Positions 8,050 to 15,920 of a stretch of 35,659 nucleotides of DNA are shown here, piece by piece. The notes under the pieces were generated by a model. The model was not told where the DNA came from, did not search any database, and saw nothing but the letters and a program-made list of their open reading frames with translations. Made by a program: the position numbers and the translations under genes. Where the stretch lies: the NCBI GenBank assembly GCA_041750975.1, contig JBGSYN010000185.1, positions 1 to 35,659 of the forward strand. The letters are read 5' to 3'. The DNA comes from JBGSYN01 sp041750975. Lineage in GTDB: Bacteria > Pseudomonadota > Alphaproteobacteria > Geminicoccales > Geminicoccaceae. The stretch's first letter is position 1. Each line of letters begins with the position of its first letter.

Positions 8050-8075
8050 ACGCTCTCTCGGGACTACCCCTCGCT

Positions 8076-8152
8076 GGGGGTGTAGCTCAGTCGGTTAGAG
8101 CGCTGGCCTGTCACGCCAGAGGTCGCGGGTTCGAGTCCCGTCACTCCCGCCA
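8076..8152 (+). tRNA. tRNA-Asp (anticodon GTC)
   Basis: The 77 nt form a cloverleaf: acceptor GGGGGTG with CACTCCC, a D-arm GCTC/GAGC, an anticodon stem CTGGC/GCCAG with loop CTGTCAC giving GTC, and a T-arm GCGGG-TTCGAGT-CCCGT. The discriminator is G and CCA is encoded (8150-8152). It decodes GAC and GAU. The sulfotransferase gene starts 55 nt downstream. Confidence 0.96.
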
Positions 8153-8207
8153 CGTGCCACGCGCATCCTGCCGGTCCCCGACCGGCGTCCACCGACGGCT
8201 CGAACCG

Positions 8208-9098
8208 ATGATCCCGACAAATTTAATCCAGTCCTGGCGGCAGGCGAAGCGGGATCGGCACTGGATTGCGGAGCGCGGCGGGCGCTTTACGGGCGCTGAG
8301 GCGCTGGTCATTTCCTTTACCAAGAGTGGGCGGACCTGGGTGAGGGTCATGCTCTCTCATCTCCTGCACCAACTCTATGGCATTCCTGAGAACGAGTTGG
8401 TCGACGGTGATAACTTCAAGCGCCTGGACAGGCGTGCGCCGATTATCCAGTTCAGTCCGGATATCGTTTTCCCACCACCGGAGTTCGGGCCGCCGATTCA
8501 CCACATGCGGCCGGAACAACGCGCCATTTTTCTGTTGCGCGATCCGCGGGATGTCGCAGTTTCCTTCTATCATCACGTGACCAAGCGGGCAGGGCGCGAA
8601 GAGTTGCGGCGCAAAAGAATCCCAAAGACCGCCCTGACGATGGATCTCGACGAGTTCGTCCTCGATCCCTGGGTAGGACTTGAGCGCATCATCAAGAGGC
8701 TCAATGACTGGGCCGAAAAGCTGGACTCGATCGATCATCATATCGAGGTCCGCTATGAGGAGCTTCACGCAAGCCCGAATGGCCATTTGAGACGGATGGC
8801 AAACTTTCTCAGCTTGCCGGTCAGTGACGCACAAATCGAGGCTGCCGTCGCTTTCTCCAGTTTCGACGCAATGAAGACCAAAGAACGTGACGGATTTTTT
8901 GACACCAAACGCCTTGGCGCCACCCGCACGGACGATCCGGACAGCGCCAAGGTCCGCCAAGGCAAGATCGGCGGCTATCGCGACGAGCTACGGCCCGAAA
9001 CCGTGTGCCGGGTCGACGCGATCGTCGCCGGCAGATTGAGCCCACGATTCGGTTATTCCGGCTCGGTTGCGGCGGAGGATCGAGTGCCGAAGCCATGA
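8208..9098 (+). CDS. PAPS-dependent sulfotransferase
   Basis: The 296-residue protein would transfer sulfate from PAPS to a hydroxyl acceptor. The 5'-phosphosulfate loop is TKSGRTWV at 38-45 (family form PKSGTTW). The 3'-phosphate site is FLLRDPRDVAVSFYHH, with Arg111 and Ser119. The C-terminal KVRQGKIGGYRDEL from residue 248 corresponds to the family's RKGxxGDW region. There is no signal peptide or membrane segment, so it acts in the cytoplasm. The frame is open back to a GTG at 8154, directly after tRNA-Asp; the ATG at 8208 is preferred, though its ribosome binding site is weak. The next gene, a glycosyltransferase, starts inside its stop codon (ATGA), so the two are translationally coupled and probably modify the same glycan or glycolipid. 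The acceptor is unknown. Confidence 0.85.
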   Translation: MIPTNLIQSWRQAKRDRHWIAERGGRFTGAEALVISFTKSGRTWVRVMLSHLLHQLYGIPENELVDGDNFKRLDRRAPIIQFSPDIVFPPPEFGPPIHHMRPEQRAIFLLRDPRDVAVSFYHHVTKRAGREELRRKRIPKTALTMDLDEFVLDPWVGLERIIKRLNDWAEKLDSIDHHIEVRYEELHASPNGHLRRMANFLSLPVSDAQIEAAVAFSSFDAMKTKERDGFFDTKRLGATRTDDPDSAKVRQGKIGGYRDELRPETVCRVDAIVAGRLSPRFGYSGSVAAEDRVPKP

Positions 9099-10348
9099 CG
9101 AACCTGAAGCGGGACCGCGTCGCCTTTTACATCGAGAATTTTTCCGGTGCAGGCGTGCAGGTGGTTACGGTACGTCTGGCCAACGAGTTTGTCCGCCGCG
9201 GCTATGCCGTCGATCTATGCGTTTGCGATCCGCGCGGGCCATTGGCCGAGGATCTTCACCCCAATGTGACGGTGGTCCGGCTCGAGCCGAAATCCTTGAC
9301 CTACAGCCGATGGTTGCTTCTCAAGACCGATCCAGGAGGCGTCCACGCGTGGCTTCTCCCCTATTTGCTCAGCCTCGATGTTTCGAAGACCCTGGTGTTT
9401 TTCCCGGCTCTTGCCGACTATTTGCGCGATGTCCGGCCAGACATTCTCTTCACGGCGACGGTGCCGATGAATATCGAGGCGTATGTTGCCGCCAGAATGG
9501 CTCGTTTCGACGGCCGTCACATTGTCAGCGAGCACAACGACCTTTCGCGCAATCATCCTCTATCCAATAGTCGGATGGGTCGCTGGTTGATTCCTCTGTG
9601 TCGGCGTTGCTATCGCGACGCACACGGCATCGTCGCCGTCTCGGAGGGTGTTGCTGCGGACATGGTGCGGCGCACCGGGATTGGCGCCGAGCGGATCACG
9701 ATGATCTATTGCCCGGCGGTGCGCTCGGACATCGAGAGCCTGGCAGAGGCGCCCGTCGAACATCCCTGGTTCACCGATCAAGCGGCCGACATTATTCTCG
9801 GCGTCGGCCGGCCCGGCCGCACCAAGGATTTCGGAACCCTGATCAGGGCCTTCGCCCTGGTCCGGAAGGAGCGGCCGGTCAAGCTCGTCATTCTCGGGCG
9901 GTCCAAGAGCTGGCCTGAAGTCGATAAGCGCCAACAGGGTCTTTTGAAACTGGCGACGGAGTTGGGTGTCACGGACGATTTCAGCCTGCCCGGCTTCTTC
10001 GCCAATCCCTATGCATTCATGGCCAGGGCCTCCGTCCTCGCCGTCTCCTCCATCAATGAGGGGTTCTGCATGGTGCTCGCCGAAGCCATGGCCTGTGGCT
10101 GCCCGGTCGTGAGCACGGACTGCCCAAGCGGACCTGCCGAAATCCTCGACCACGGCAAATTCGGCCCGCTTGTTCCCATCGGCGACCCCCAGGCGCTCGC
10201 CGCTGCCATCAAGAGCGTGCTGGATAAGCCACTGGATGCCCAAAGCTTGAAGGCGCGCGCCCAAAAGTTTTCGGTGGAGAAGGCGGCGGACGAGCACGAG
10301 CAGCTTTTCTTCGGCCGCTCGCTAGCGGTCTCGAAGGCTGCGCATTGA
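9095..10348 (+). CDS. GT4-family glycosyltransferase
   Basis: This 417-residue protein has the GT-B two-domain layout. The N-terminal acceptor half carries NFSGAGVQVVTVRLANEFVR. The C-terminal nucleotide-sugar half carries ILGVGRPGRTKDFGTLIRAF, and the EX7E motif falls at Glu322 and Glu330 within NEGFCMVLAEAMACGCPVV. Such enzymes add a sugar with retention of configuration, usually at the cytoplasmic face of the membrane. The ATG at 9095 overlaps the sulfotransferase stop by 4 nt; GGAGG lies about 17 nt upstream, rather far, which fits coupled translation. A longer frame from 9005 overlaps the previous gene and adds only Arg-rich sequence, so I reject it. Its 3' end overlaps the convergent gene by 27 nt. 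Donor and acceptor cannot be read from the sequence. Confidence 0.85.
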   Translation: MTNLKRDRVAFYIENFSGAGVQVVTVRLANEFVRRGYAVDLCVCDPRGPLAEDLHPNVTVVRLEPKSLTYSRWLLLKTDPGGVHAWLLPYLLSLDVSKTLVFFPALADYLRDVRPDILFTATVPMNIEAYVAARMARFDGRHIVSEHNDLSRNHPLSNSRMGRWLIPLCRRCYRDAHGIVAVSEGVAADMVRRTGIGAERITMIYCPAVRSDIESLAEAPVEHPWFTDQAADIILGVGRPGRTKDFGTLIRAFALVRKERPVKLVILGRSKSWPEVDKRQQGLLKLATELGVTDDFSLPGFFANPYAFMARASVLAVSSINEGFCMVLAEAMACGCPVVSTDCPSGPAEILDHGKFGPLVPIGDPQALAAAIKSVLDKPLDAQSLKARAQKFSVEKAADEHEQLFFGRSLAVSKAAH

Positions 10349-10960
10349 TTCAGCGACTTTGAACGAGTCAGCGGTAGCGGCGTCGGTCAGTCCGGCGATA
10401 ACCCCCTCGCGATCGGCCGCCGGACGGTTCTGGCTGAGCTTCCATTTGCCCTCGAGGCCGGTGATCGCGATCTCGAGGCCGACAATAGCCTTGACCATGC
10501 GGTCGACGAAGGTTTCGGGCGCGTCGGAGACCGCCCAAGGGTCCGGGCGCCCGGTTTCGCGGCTTTCCGTTAATTCGGCGATCTGGCGATGCAGCCAGGC
10601 CTCATCGTGGATGACGCTGACCGTGCCCCGCGCCTGAACGACGATGTAGTTCCAAGTCGGCACGACCTTGCCGTGCTCGCGTTTGCTCGGATAGAAGCTC
10701 GGCGAAACATAGGCGTGCGGGCCCTGGAACACGACGAGCGTGTCCGGATTGGTTTCCAGAGCCCGCCATTGTGGATTCATCCGCGCCATATGCGCCGTCA
10801 ATGTGATGCCGTTGGATGCCGCCTGACGTAAGGAGAAAGGCAGGAGGTTCGCATCGAGGCCATCGGCCCCATGGCTGATCAGAAGACCGAGCGGTTGCGA
10901 CCGGATAAATCCTGTCAGGATATCCAGGCGGTCTTCACGATGCGCAGCTGGTTGATACAT
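10322..10960 (-). CDS. FMN-binding negative transcriptional regulator, PaiB family
   Basis: The 212-residue protein begins MYQPAAHREDR and includes GLLISHGADGLDANLLPF, NPQWRALE, VVFQGPHAYVSPSFYPSK and KVVPTWNYIVVQARG, all typical of the PaiB/Pai2 family, which has a split-barrel flavin-binding fold. The family name comes from a Bacillus repressor of protease and sporulation genes; a role in gene control here is not shown, and flavin-dependent detoxification is possible. The ATG at 10960 matches the family N-terminus. The open frame up to 11137 is rejected because it adds unrelated residues and crosses the nuo leader. There is no strong ribosome binding site. It is divergent from nuoA and converges on the glycosyltransferase gene. 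Confidence 0.88.
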   Translation of the reverse strand: MYQPAAHREDRLDILTGFIRSQPLGLLISHGADGLDANLLPFSLRQAASNGITLTAHMARMNPQWRALETNPDTLVVFQGPHAYVSPSFYPSKREHGKVVPTWNYIVVQARGTVSVIHDEAWLHRQIAELTESRETGRPDPWAVSDAPETFVDRMVKAIVGLEIAITGLEGKWKLSQNRPAADREGVIAGLTDAATADSFKVAESMRSLRDR

Positions 10961-11077
10961 TGGATTACCGACGCAACCTGTGGAAGTTGGGCGTGCGGCG
11001 AAGCCGCTCTTGGCACAATGCTGTACCAACCTTATGTTGCGTTGCAAGAATGAGACGAATTCCAGGACTGTCTGGCA

Positions 11078-11087
11078 CTTGTACAAG
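11078..11087. promoter_or_regulatory. Perfect 10-bp palindrome in the nuo leader
   Basis: CTTGTACAAG is a perfect inverted repeat in the 175-bp divergent region between the PaiB-like gene and nuoA, about 50 bp before the nuoA start. TTGTACAA resembles sites used by some GntR-type repressors. I could not assign a reliable sigma-70 promoter for nuo in this region; TTGGCA/TTATGT near 11009-11036 is only a weak candidate. Confidence 0.25.
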
Positions 11088-11135
11088 ATCGCGTGCATTG
11101 CCGTCAGCGCCCAGGGCAAGGCAAGAGGATATGCC

Positions 11136-11501
11136 ATGGAAGCCTATCTCGCCGAATATCTTCCGATTTTGATTTTCCTCGGAATCGCAATAGGTCTGGC
11201 AGCCGTGTTTCTTGCGGCGACACTGATCGTGGCGCGCCAGAAACCGGATTCGGAAAAGCTTTCCGCGTACGAATGCGGCTTCGAGCCTTTCGGGGATACA
11301 CGCGGCCGTTTCGATGTGAGGTTTTATCTGGTCGCCATTCTCTTCATCATCTTCGATCTCGAGGTCGCCTTTCTCTTTCCGTGGGCGGTCAGTCTGCAGA
11401 ACATCGGAATGTTTGGCTTCTGGTCGATGATGCTTTTCCTCGGCGTGCTGACGATCGGATTCATTTATGAATGGAAGAAAGGAGCCTTGGAGTGGGATTG
11501 A
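11136..11501 (+). CDS. nuoA: NADH-quinone oxidoreductase subunit A
   Basis: NuoA is a small membrane-arm subunit of complex I, beside the quinone site. It has 121 residues with three membrane segments (about 9-31, 63-83 and 91-112), separated by the conserved cytoplasmic loop SEKLSAYECGFEPFGDTR, which includes the Cys that is conserved in ND3. I chose the ATG at 11136 because AAGAGGA precedes it and the protein then has the family's length; the frame is open upstream but adds nothing related. It is the first gene of a complete nuoA-N operon, and its last codons overlap nuoB. Confidence 0.97.
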   Translation: MEAYLAEYLPILIFLGIAIGLAAVFLAATLIVARQKPDSEKLSAYECGFEPFGDTRGRFDVRFYLVAILFIIFDLEVAFLFPWAVSLQNIGMFGFWSMMLFLGVLTIGFIYEWKKGALEWD

Positions 11502-12034
11502 CCAAAGCACTCGGTCAGGGCGAACTCGGGCCGTCGAGCGACACCCAGCTATTCAAGGACATCAACGAACGAGCCCATGACGAGGGTTATGTCGTGGCGA
11601 AGTTCAACGATCTCGTGAACTGGGCGCGTTCCGGCAGTCTCTGGCCGATGACCTTCGGGCTCGCCTGCTGTGCCGTCGAAATGATGCATGCGGCAGCCAG
11701 CCGCTACGATCTCGACCGCTACGGCGTCATCTTCAGGCCGAGCCCCCGGCAATCCGACGTCATGCTGGTCGCCGGCACGCTCTGCAATAAAATGGCGCCG
11801 GCCCTGCGCAAGGTCTACGACCAGATGGCAGAGCCCCGTTATGTCATCTCGATGGGATCATGCGCCAATGGCGGCGGCTATTACCACTATTCCTATTCGG
11901 TCGTGCGCGGCTGCGATCGGATCGTGCCGGTCGATATCTATGTCCCAGGCTGCCCGCCGACGGCTGAAGCGCTGGTCTACGGCATTCTGCAACTCCAGAA
12001 AAAGATCCGCCGCACCGGTACCATCGTGCGCTGA
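11492..12034 (+). CDS. nuoB: NADH-quinone oxidoreductase subunit B
   Basis: NuoB carries iron-sulfur cluster N2, the last electron carrier before ubiquinone. The 180 residues include the four ligands Cys59 and Cys60 (GLACCAVEMM), Cys124 (MGSCANGG) and Cys154 (VPGCPPTAE). The GTG at 11492 has AAGGAG 7 nt upstream and overlaps the nuoA end by 10 nt. An ATG at 11471 is also in frame and would add seven residues, but its context lacks such a site. The C-terminus ends in a basic stretch (KKIRRTGTIVR), as in alphaproteobacterial homologues. Confidence 0.96.
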   Translation: MGLTKALGQGELGPSSDTQLFKDINERAHDEGYVVAKFNDLVNWARSGSLWPMTFGLACCAVEMMHAAASRYDLDRYGVIFRPSPRQSDVMLVAGTLCNKMAPALRKVYDQMAEPRYVISMGSCANGGGYYHYSYSVVRGCDRIVPVDIYVPGCPPTAEALVYGILQLQKKIRRTGTIVR

Positions 12035-12092
12035 AGATGCCTCGCTTTGAAGTGATTTCCCTCAAGTTTCTCGGATCCGGACATTATCGACC

Positions 12093-12773
12093 ATGAATGA
12101 AGAGGCAGCGAATCTACCCGCCGATCCGTCCGCCGGCCTCCAGAGTCACATGCCTGCGGTCGATCACGAGGCGTTGCAGGAGCTCCTGGCGACTGTCGAG
12201 CCGGTTCTTGGCGACGACCTGATCGAGCACCGGACGCTGCGGGGCGAACTCACTTTGGTCGTACAGCGGGCGTCGATCGCGAGGGTTCTGGCCTATTTGC
12301 GCGACGATCCCAATCTGATGTTCAAGGAGCTCATCGACATCTGCGGGGTCGATTATCCCGACCGCGCCGAGCGGTTCGACGTGGTCTATCATCTCTTGAG
12401 CATGCACCATAATCTGCGCATTCGGCTGAAGGTTCGAACCGACGCCAGCTCGCCCGTTCCCACTGCGACCGGCGTTTTCTCCTCGGCCGGCTGGTTCGAG
12501 CGGGAAGCCTGGGATCTTTACGGAATTTTCTTCGACGACCACCCGGATCTACGGCGTATCCTTACCGATTACGGCTTCGAGGGCCATCCCCTGCGCAAGG
12601 ACTTCCCTCTCACTGGTTATGTCGAGGTCCGCTACGATGACGAACAGCGGCGCGTCGTCTACGAGCCCGTCAAACTGCGCCAGGATTTTCGGAGCTTCGA
12701 TTTCCTGAGCCCCTGGGAGGGTGGGGGCGGCGAATTGTTGCCGGGCGACGAAAAGGCCGAGCCTTCGAACTAG
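12093..12773 (+). CDS. nuoC: NADH-quinone oxidoreductase subunit C
   Basis: NuoC is a peripheral-arm subunit (30-kDa family) that packs against NuoD. The 226 residues carry the family signature FEREAWDLYGIFFDDHPD near residue 133, then LRRILTDYGFEGHPLRKDFP. It is a separate gene, not a NuoCD fusion as in enterobacteria, which agrees with the alphaproteobacterial assignment. The 58-nt gap after nuoB is one of the longer ones in the operon and contains a 19-codon ORF ending in its ATG. The ribosome binding site is weak. Confidence 0.96.
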   Translation: MNEEAANLPADPSAGLQSHMPAVDHEALQELLATVEPVLGDDLIEHRTLRGELTLVVQRASIARVLAYLRDDPNLMFKELIDICGVDYPDRAERFDVVYHLLSMHHNLRIRLKVRTDASSPVPTATGVFSSAGWFEREAWDLYGIFFDDHPDLRRILTDYGFEGHPLRKDFPLTGYVEVRYDDEQRRVVYEPVKLRQDFRSFDFLSPWEGGGGELLPGDEKAEPSN

Positions 12774-12810
12774 GTTCAGTACAGTCGACACAGCAGGCCG
12801 AAAGGATACC

Positions 12811-13989
12811 ATGCCCGAAATCGAGATGCGCAACTACACCATGAATTTCGGACCGCAGCATCCTGCGGCCCACGGTGTGTTGCGCCTGGTGCTCGAAATG
12901 GACGGTGAGATCGTCGAGCGCGCCGATCCCCATATCGGCCTGCTGCATCGCGGCACCGAGAAGCTCATCGAGTATCGGCCCTATCTGCAGAACATCGGCT
13001 ATTTCGACCGTCTCGACTATGTCTCGATGATGAACCAGGAGCACGCCTATGTGCTCGCGGTCGAGAAACTGCTCGGAGTCAATGTGCCACCAAAGGCACA
13101 ATATATCCGTGTGCTGTTCTCCGAGTTGACGCGGATCATGAACCACATCCTCAACATCACGACGATGGCGCTCGATGTCGGCGCCATGACGCCTCTGCTC
13201 TGGGGCTTCGAGGAGCGTGAAAAGCTCATGTACTTCTACGAGGCCGTTTCCGGAGCGCGAATGCACGCCAATTATTTCCGCTTCGGCGGCGTGGCGCGCG
13301 ACATGCCTGAGGGACTTGAGCAGGAGATCTGGGACTGGACCGAAAGCTACGTCAAGGTCCAGGACGACATCGAATCCCTCCTTAATGAGAACCGTATCTT
13401 CAAGCAGCGCACCGTCGATATTGGTGTGATCGGTGCAGAACAGGCGTTCGACCTGGGCTTTTCGGGACCGATGCTGCGCGGCTCGGGGGTCGCCTGGGAC
13501 CTGCGCAAGGCCCAGCCCTATGAAGTCTATGAAAAGATGGATTTTGACATCCCGGTCGGTAAAGCCGGTGACTGCTACGACCGTTATCTGGTGCGCATGC
13601 TGGAGATGCGGGAATCGTTGAAGATCTGCCGGCAATGCATCCACGAAATGCCCGAGGGTCCGGTCCGCACTGCGGACAAGAAAGTCACGCCGCCGTCGCG
13701 CCACGACATGAAGCATTCGATGGAGAGCCTGATCCATCACTTCAAGCTCTACACCGAGGGCGTGCATGTGCCGGCAGGCGAGGTCTATGCCGCAGTAGAG
13801 GCCCCGAAGGGCGAGTTCGGCGTCTATCTCGTCTCCGACGGCACCAATAAGCCCTATCGGTGCAAGATCCGCTCTCCGGGTTTTGTTCACCTGCAGGCGC
13901 TGGAAGCGATGTCGAAGGGTCATCAACTGGCCGATGTGGCGGCGATCATCGGCTCTCAGGACATCGTCTTCGGAGAGATCGACCGATGA
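12811..13989 (+). CDS. nuoD: NADH-quinone oxidoreductase subunit D
   Basis: NuoD (49-kDa family, related to the large subunit of NiFe hydrogenases but without the metal site) forms much of the quinone cavity with NuoB. It has 392 residues, starting MPEIEMRNYTMNFGPQHP. The conserved NFGPQHPAAHGVLR loop and the C-terminal EFGVYLVSDGTNKPYRCK are present. The ATG at 12811 has GAAAGGA upstream and gives the family's N-terminus; the longer frame from 12721 overlaps nuoC and is rejected. The stop overlaps the nuoE start. Confidence 0.97.
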   Translation: MPEIEMRNYTMNFGPQHPAAHGVLRLVLEMDGEIVERADPHIGLLHRGTEKLIEYRPYLQNIGYFDRLDYVSMMNQEHAYVLAVEKLLGVNVPPKAQYIRVLFSELTRIMNHILNITTMALDVGAMTPLLWGFEEREKLMYFYEAVSGARMHANYFRFGGVARDMPEGLEQEIWDWTESYVKVQDDIESLLNENRIFKQRTVDIGVIGAEQAFDLGFSGPMLRGSGVAWDLRKAQPYEVYEKMDFDIPVGKAGDCYDRYLVRMLEMRESLKICRQCIHEMPEGPVRTADKKVTPPSRHDMKHSMESLIHHFKLYTEGVHVPAGEVYAAVEAPKGEFGVYLVSDGTNKPYRCKIRSPGFVHLQALEAMSKGHQLADVAAIIGSQDIVFGEIDR

Positions 13990-14612
13990 ACGGCAATGGC
14001 GAGACGGCAGGGTTCGCTCCGGACGTCACGGAGTTCGCGTTCACCAAGGCCAACCTCGAGGAGGCGAAGCAGTTTCTCGGGCGCTATCCTGAGGGCAGGC
14101 AGGCGAGTGCGGTGATCCCGCTCCTGACCCTGGCGCAGCGGCAACATGGCGGCTGGCTGCCCAAGGCGGTGATGGACTATGTCGCGGCTTACCTCGGGAT
14201 GCCGAAGATCCGGGTTTACGAGATCGCGACCTTCTACGACATGTTTTATACGGAGCCGGTGGGCCGCATCAAGGTTCGCGTCTGTACGACGACGCCATGC
14301 TGGCTTTGCGGCTCCGATGACGTTGTCAGGGCCTGCAAGGACGCGCTGGGTGTGGATATCGGCGAATCCACGGCCGACGGAAGGTTCTATTTGCGCGAGT
14401 TCGAATGTCTCGGTGCCTGCGCCAACGCGCCGGTTCTCTGGGTCGATGACGATTTCTACGAAGACCTGGACTATGGGCGGGCCAAGGGCATCGTCGAGGC
14501 GCTGAAGCGGAGTGAACAGCCGACACCGGGGCCGCAGTCCGGTCGTGCGGGTTCGATGCCCCTCGGCGGCAGAACCTCACTTTTCAATCAGGATAGCGAT
14601 CATGCTGCGTGA
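13986..14612 (+). CDS. nuoE: NADH-quinone oxidoreductase subunit E
   Basis: NuoE (24-kDa family) is a thioredoxin-like subunit with the off-pathway [2Fe-2S] cluster N1a. The ligands are Cys100, Cys105, Cys141 and Cys145, with spacing identical to E. coli NuoE. The protein has 208 residues; about 35 at the end form a Gly-, Pro- and Ser-rich extension that is common in alphaproteobacteria. It starts at an ATGA overlap with nuoD, and its final 11 nt overlap nuoF. Confidence 0.96.
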   Translation: MNGNGETAGFAPDVTEFAFTKANLEEAKQFLGRYPEGRQASAVIPLLTLAQRQHGGWLPKAVMDYVAAYLGMPKIRVYEIATFYDMFYTEPVGRIKVRVCTTTPCWLCGSDDVVRACKDALGVDIGESTADGRFYLREFECLGACANAPVLWVDDDFYEDLDYGRAKGIVEALKRSEQPTPGPQSGRAGSMPLGGRTSLFNQDSDHAA

Positions 14613-15888
14613 CGCAGACCGGATCTTTCAGAACCTCTACGGCGACGCCTCCTGGAATCTCGAGGCTGCCCGCAAGCGCGGCGATTGGGAAAATACCAAG
14701 GATCTCGTGGCGCTTGGCCGGGAAAAGATCGTTGAGGAGATTAAGGATTCGGGCTTGCGCGGGCGCGGCGGCGCAGGCTTTCCGACCGGCCTGAAATGGT
14801 CGTTCATGCCCAAACAGTCGGATGGCGGGCCGATCTATCTCGTGGTGAATGCGGACGAGTCCGAGCCTGGAACCTGTAAGGACCGTGAAATTCTGCGCAA
14901 GGAGCCGCATAAGCTGATCGAGGGCTGCCTCATTGCAGGCTTCGCGATGGGCTGTACCGCTTGCTACATTTATATCCGCGGTGAATTCATCTATGAGGCC
15001 AATATCCTCGAAGCAGCTGTCGCCGAGGCGTACGAGGCGGGGCTGATCGGCAAGGATGCCGCCGGTTCCGGCTATGATTACGAAATCTACGTGCATCGTG
15101 GCGCCGGCGCTTATATTTGCGGCGAGGAAACCGGGCTGTTGCAGAGCCTCGAGGGCAAGAAGGGTCAGCCACGCTTGAAGCCGCCCTTTCCGGCCGCCGT
15201 CGGCCTCTACGGCCGGCCGAGCACGGTGAATAATGTCGAGACCATTGCCGTTGCGCCCACTATCCTTCGCCGCAGTGCCTCTTGGTTCGCAGGTCTCGGG
15301 CCTGAAAAGAATACCGGCACCAAAGTCTTCTGCATCTCCGGCCACGTGAACCAGCCCTGCACGGTCGAAGAGGAAATGGGCATCCCGCTCAAGGAACTTG
15401 TCGAAATACATGCAGGCGGCGTGCGCGGCGGCTGGGACAATCTTCTCGCTGTCATTCCCGGTGGTGCTTCGGTCCCCTTGCTGCCGAAATCGATCTGCGA
15501 TGACGTCAATATGGATTTCGACAGCCTGCGCGCCGCCCAGAGCGGCCTCGGCACGGCGGGCGTTATCGTCATGGATAGATCGACCGACATCGTCAAAGCC
15601 ATCGCCCGACTGTCGAAGTTCTACATGCACGAATCCTGCGGCCAGTGCACGCCATGCCGCGAGGGCACCGGTTGGCTCTGGCGGATGATGCTGCGGATGG
15701 GCGAGGGTAAGGCCAAGGTCGAGGAGATCGACCTCTTGCTCGATGTCACAAAGGAGATCGAGGGCCACACCATCTGCGCCTTGGGCGATGCGGCGGCGTG
15801 GCCCGTGCAGGGCCTAATCCGCCATTTCCGCCCGGAACTCGAGCGGCGGATTCACGACTACGCTTCACAGCAAAAGCTCGCAGCCTAG
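14602..15888 (+). CDS. nuoF: NADH-quinone oxidoreductase subunit F
   Basis: NuoF is the NADH- and FMN-binding subunit where electrons enter complex I. Its 428 residues include the glycine-rich LRGRGGAGFPTGLKW, an NADH-site segment GAGAYICGEETGLLQSLEG, and cluster N3 ligands Cys346, Cys349 and Cys352 (CGQCTPCREGT) with Cys392 (HTICALGD). The ATG at 14602 overlaps nuoE by 11 nt and gives the normal N-terminus MLRDADRIFQNLYG; a longer frame from 14512 lies within nuoE. Confidence 0.97.
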   Translation: MLRDADRIFQNLYGDASWNLEAARKRGDWENTKDLVALGREKIVEEIKDSGLRGRGGAGFPTGLKWSFMPKQSDGGPIYLVVNADESEPGTCKDREILRKEPHKLIEGCLIAGFAMGCTACYIYIRGEFIYEANILEAAVAEAYEAGLIGKDAAGSGYDYEIYVHRGAGAYICGEETGLLQSLEGKKGQPRLKPPFPAAVGLYGRPSTVNNVETIAVAPTILRRSASWFAGLGPEKNTGTKVFCISGHVNQPCTVEEEMGIPLKELVEIHAGGVRGGWDNLLAVIPGGASVPLLPKSICDDVNMDFDSLRAAQSGLGTAGVIVMDRSTDIVKAIARLSKFYMHESCGQCTPCREGTGWLWRMMLRMGEGKAKVEEIDLLLDVTKEIEGHTICALGDAAAWPVQGLIRHFRPELERRIHDYASQQKLAA

Positions 15889-15920
15889 TCTGTCGAGCCC
15901 AGCTAGAGGATCTTTGGACA

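Noticed and set aside
7859..8152. Attachment-site duplication from an integrative element at the tRNAs
   Set aside because: No direct repeat of either tRNA 3' end was found at plausible island boundaries, and there is no integrase gene; the only T-arm-like copy (33492) is 12 nt.
11008..11030. Sigma-54 promoter upstream of nuoA
   Set aside because: TTGGCAC matches the -24 element, but no GC element occurs at the required spacing.
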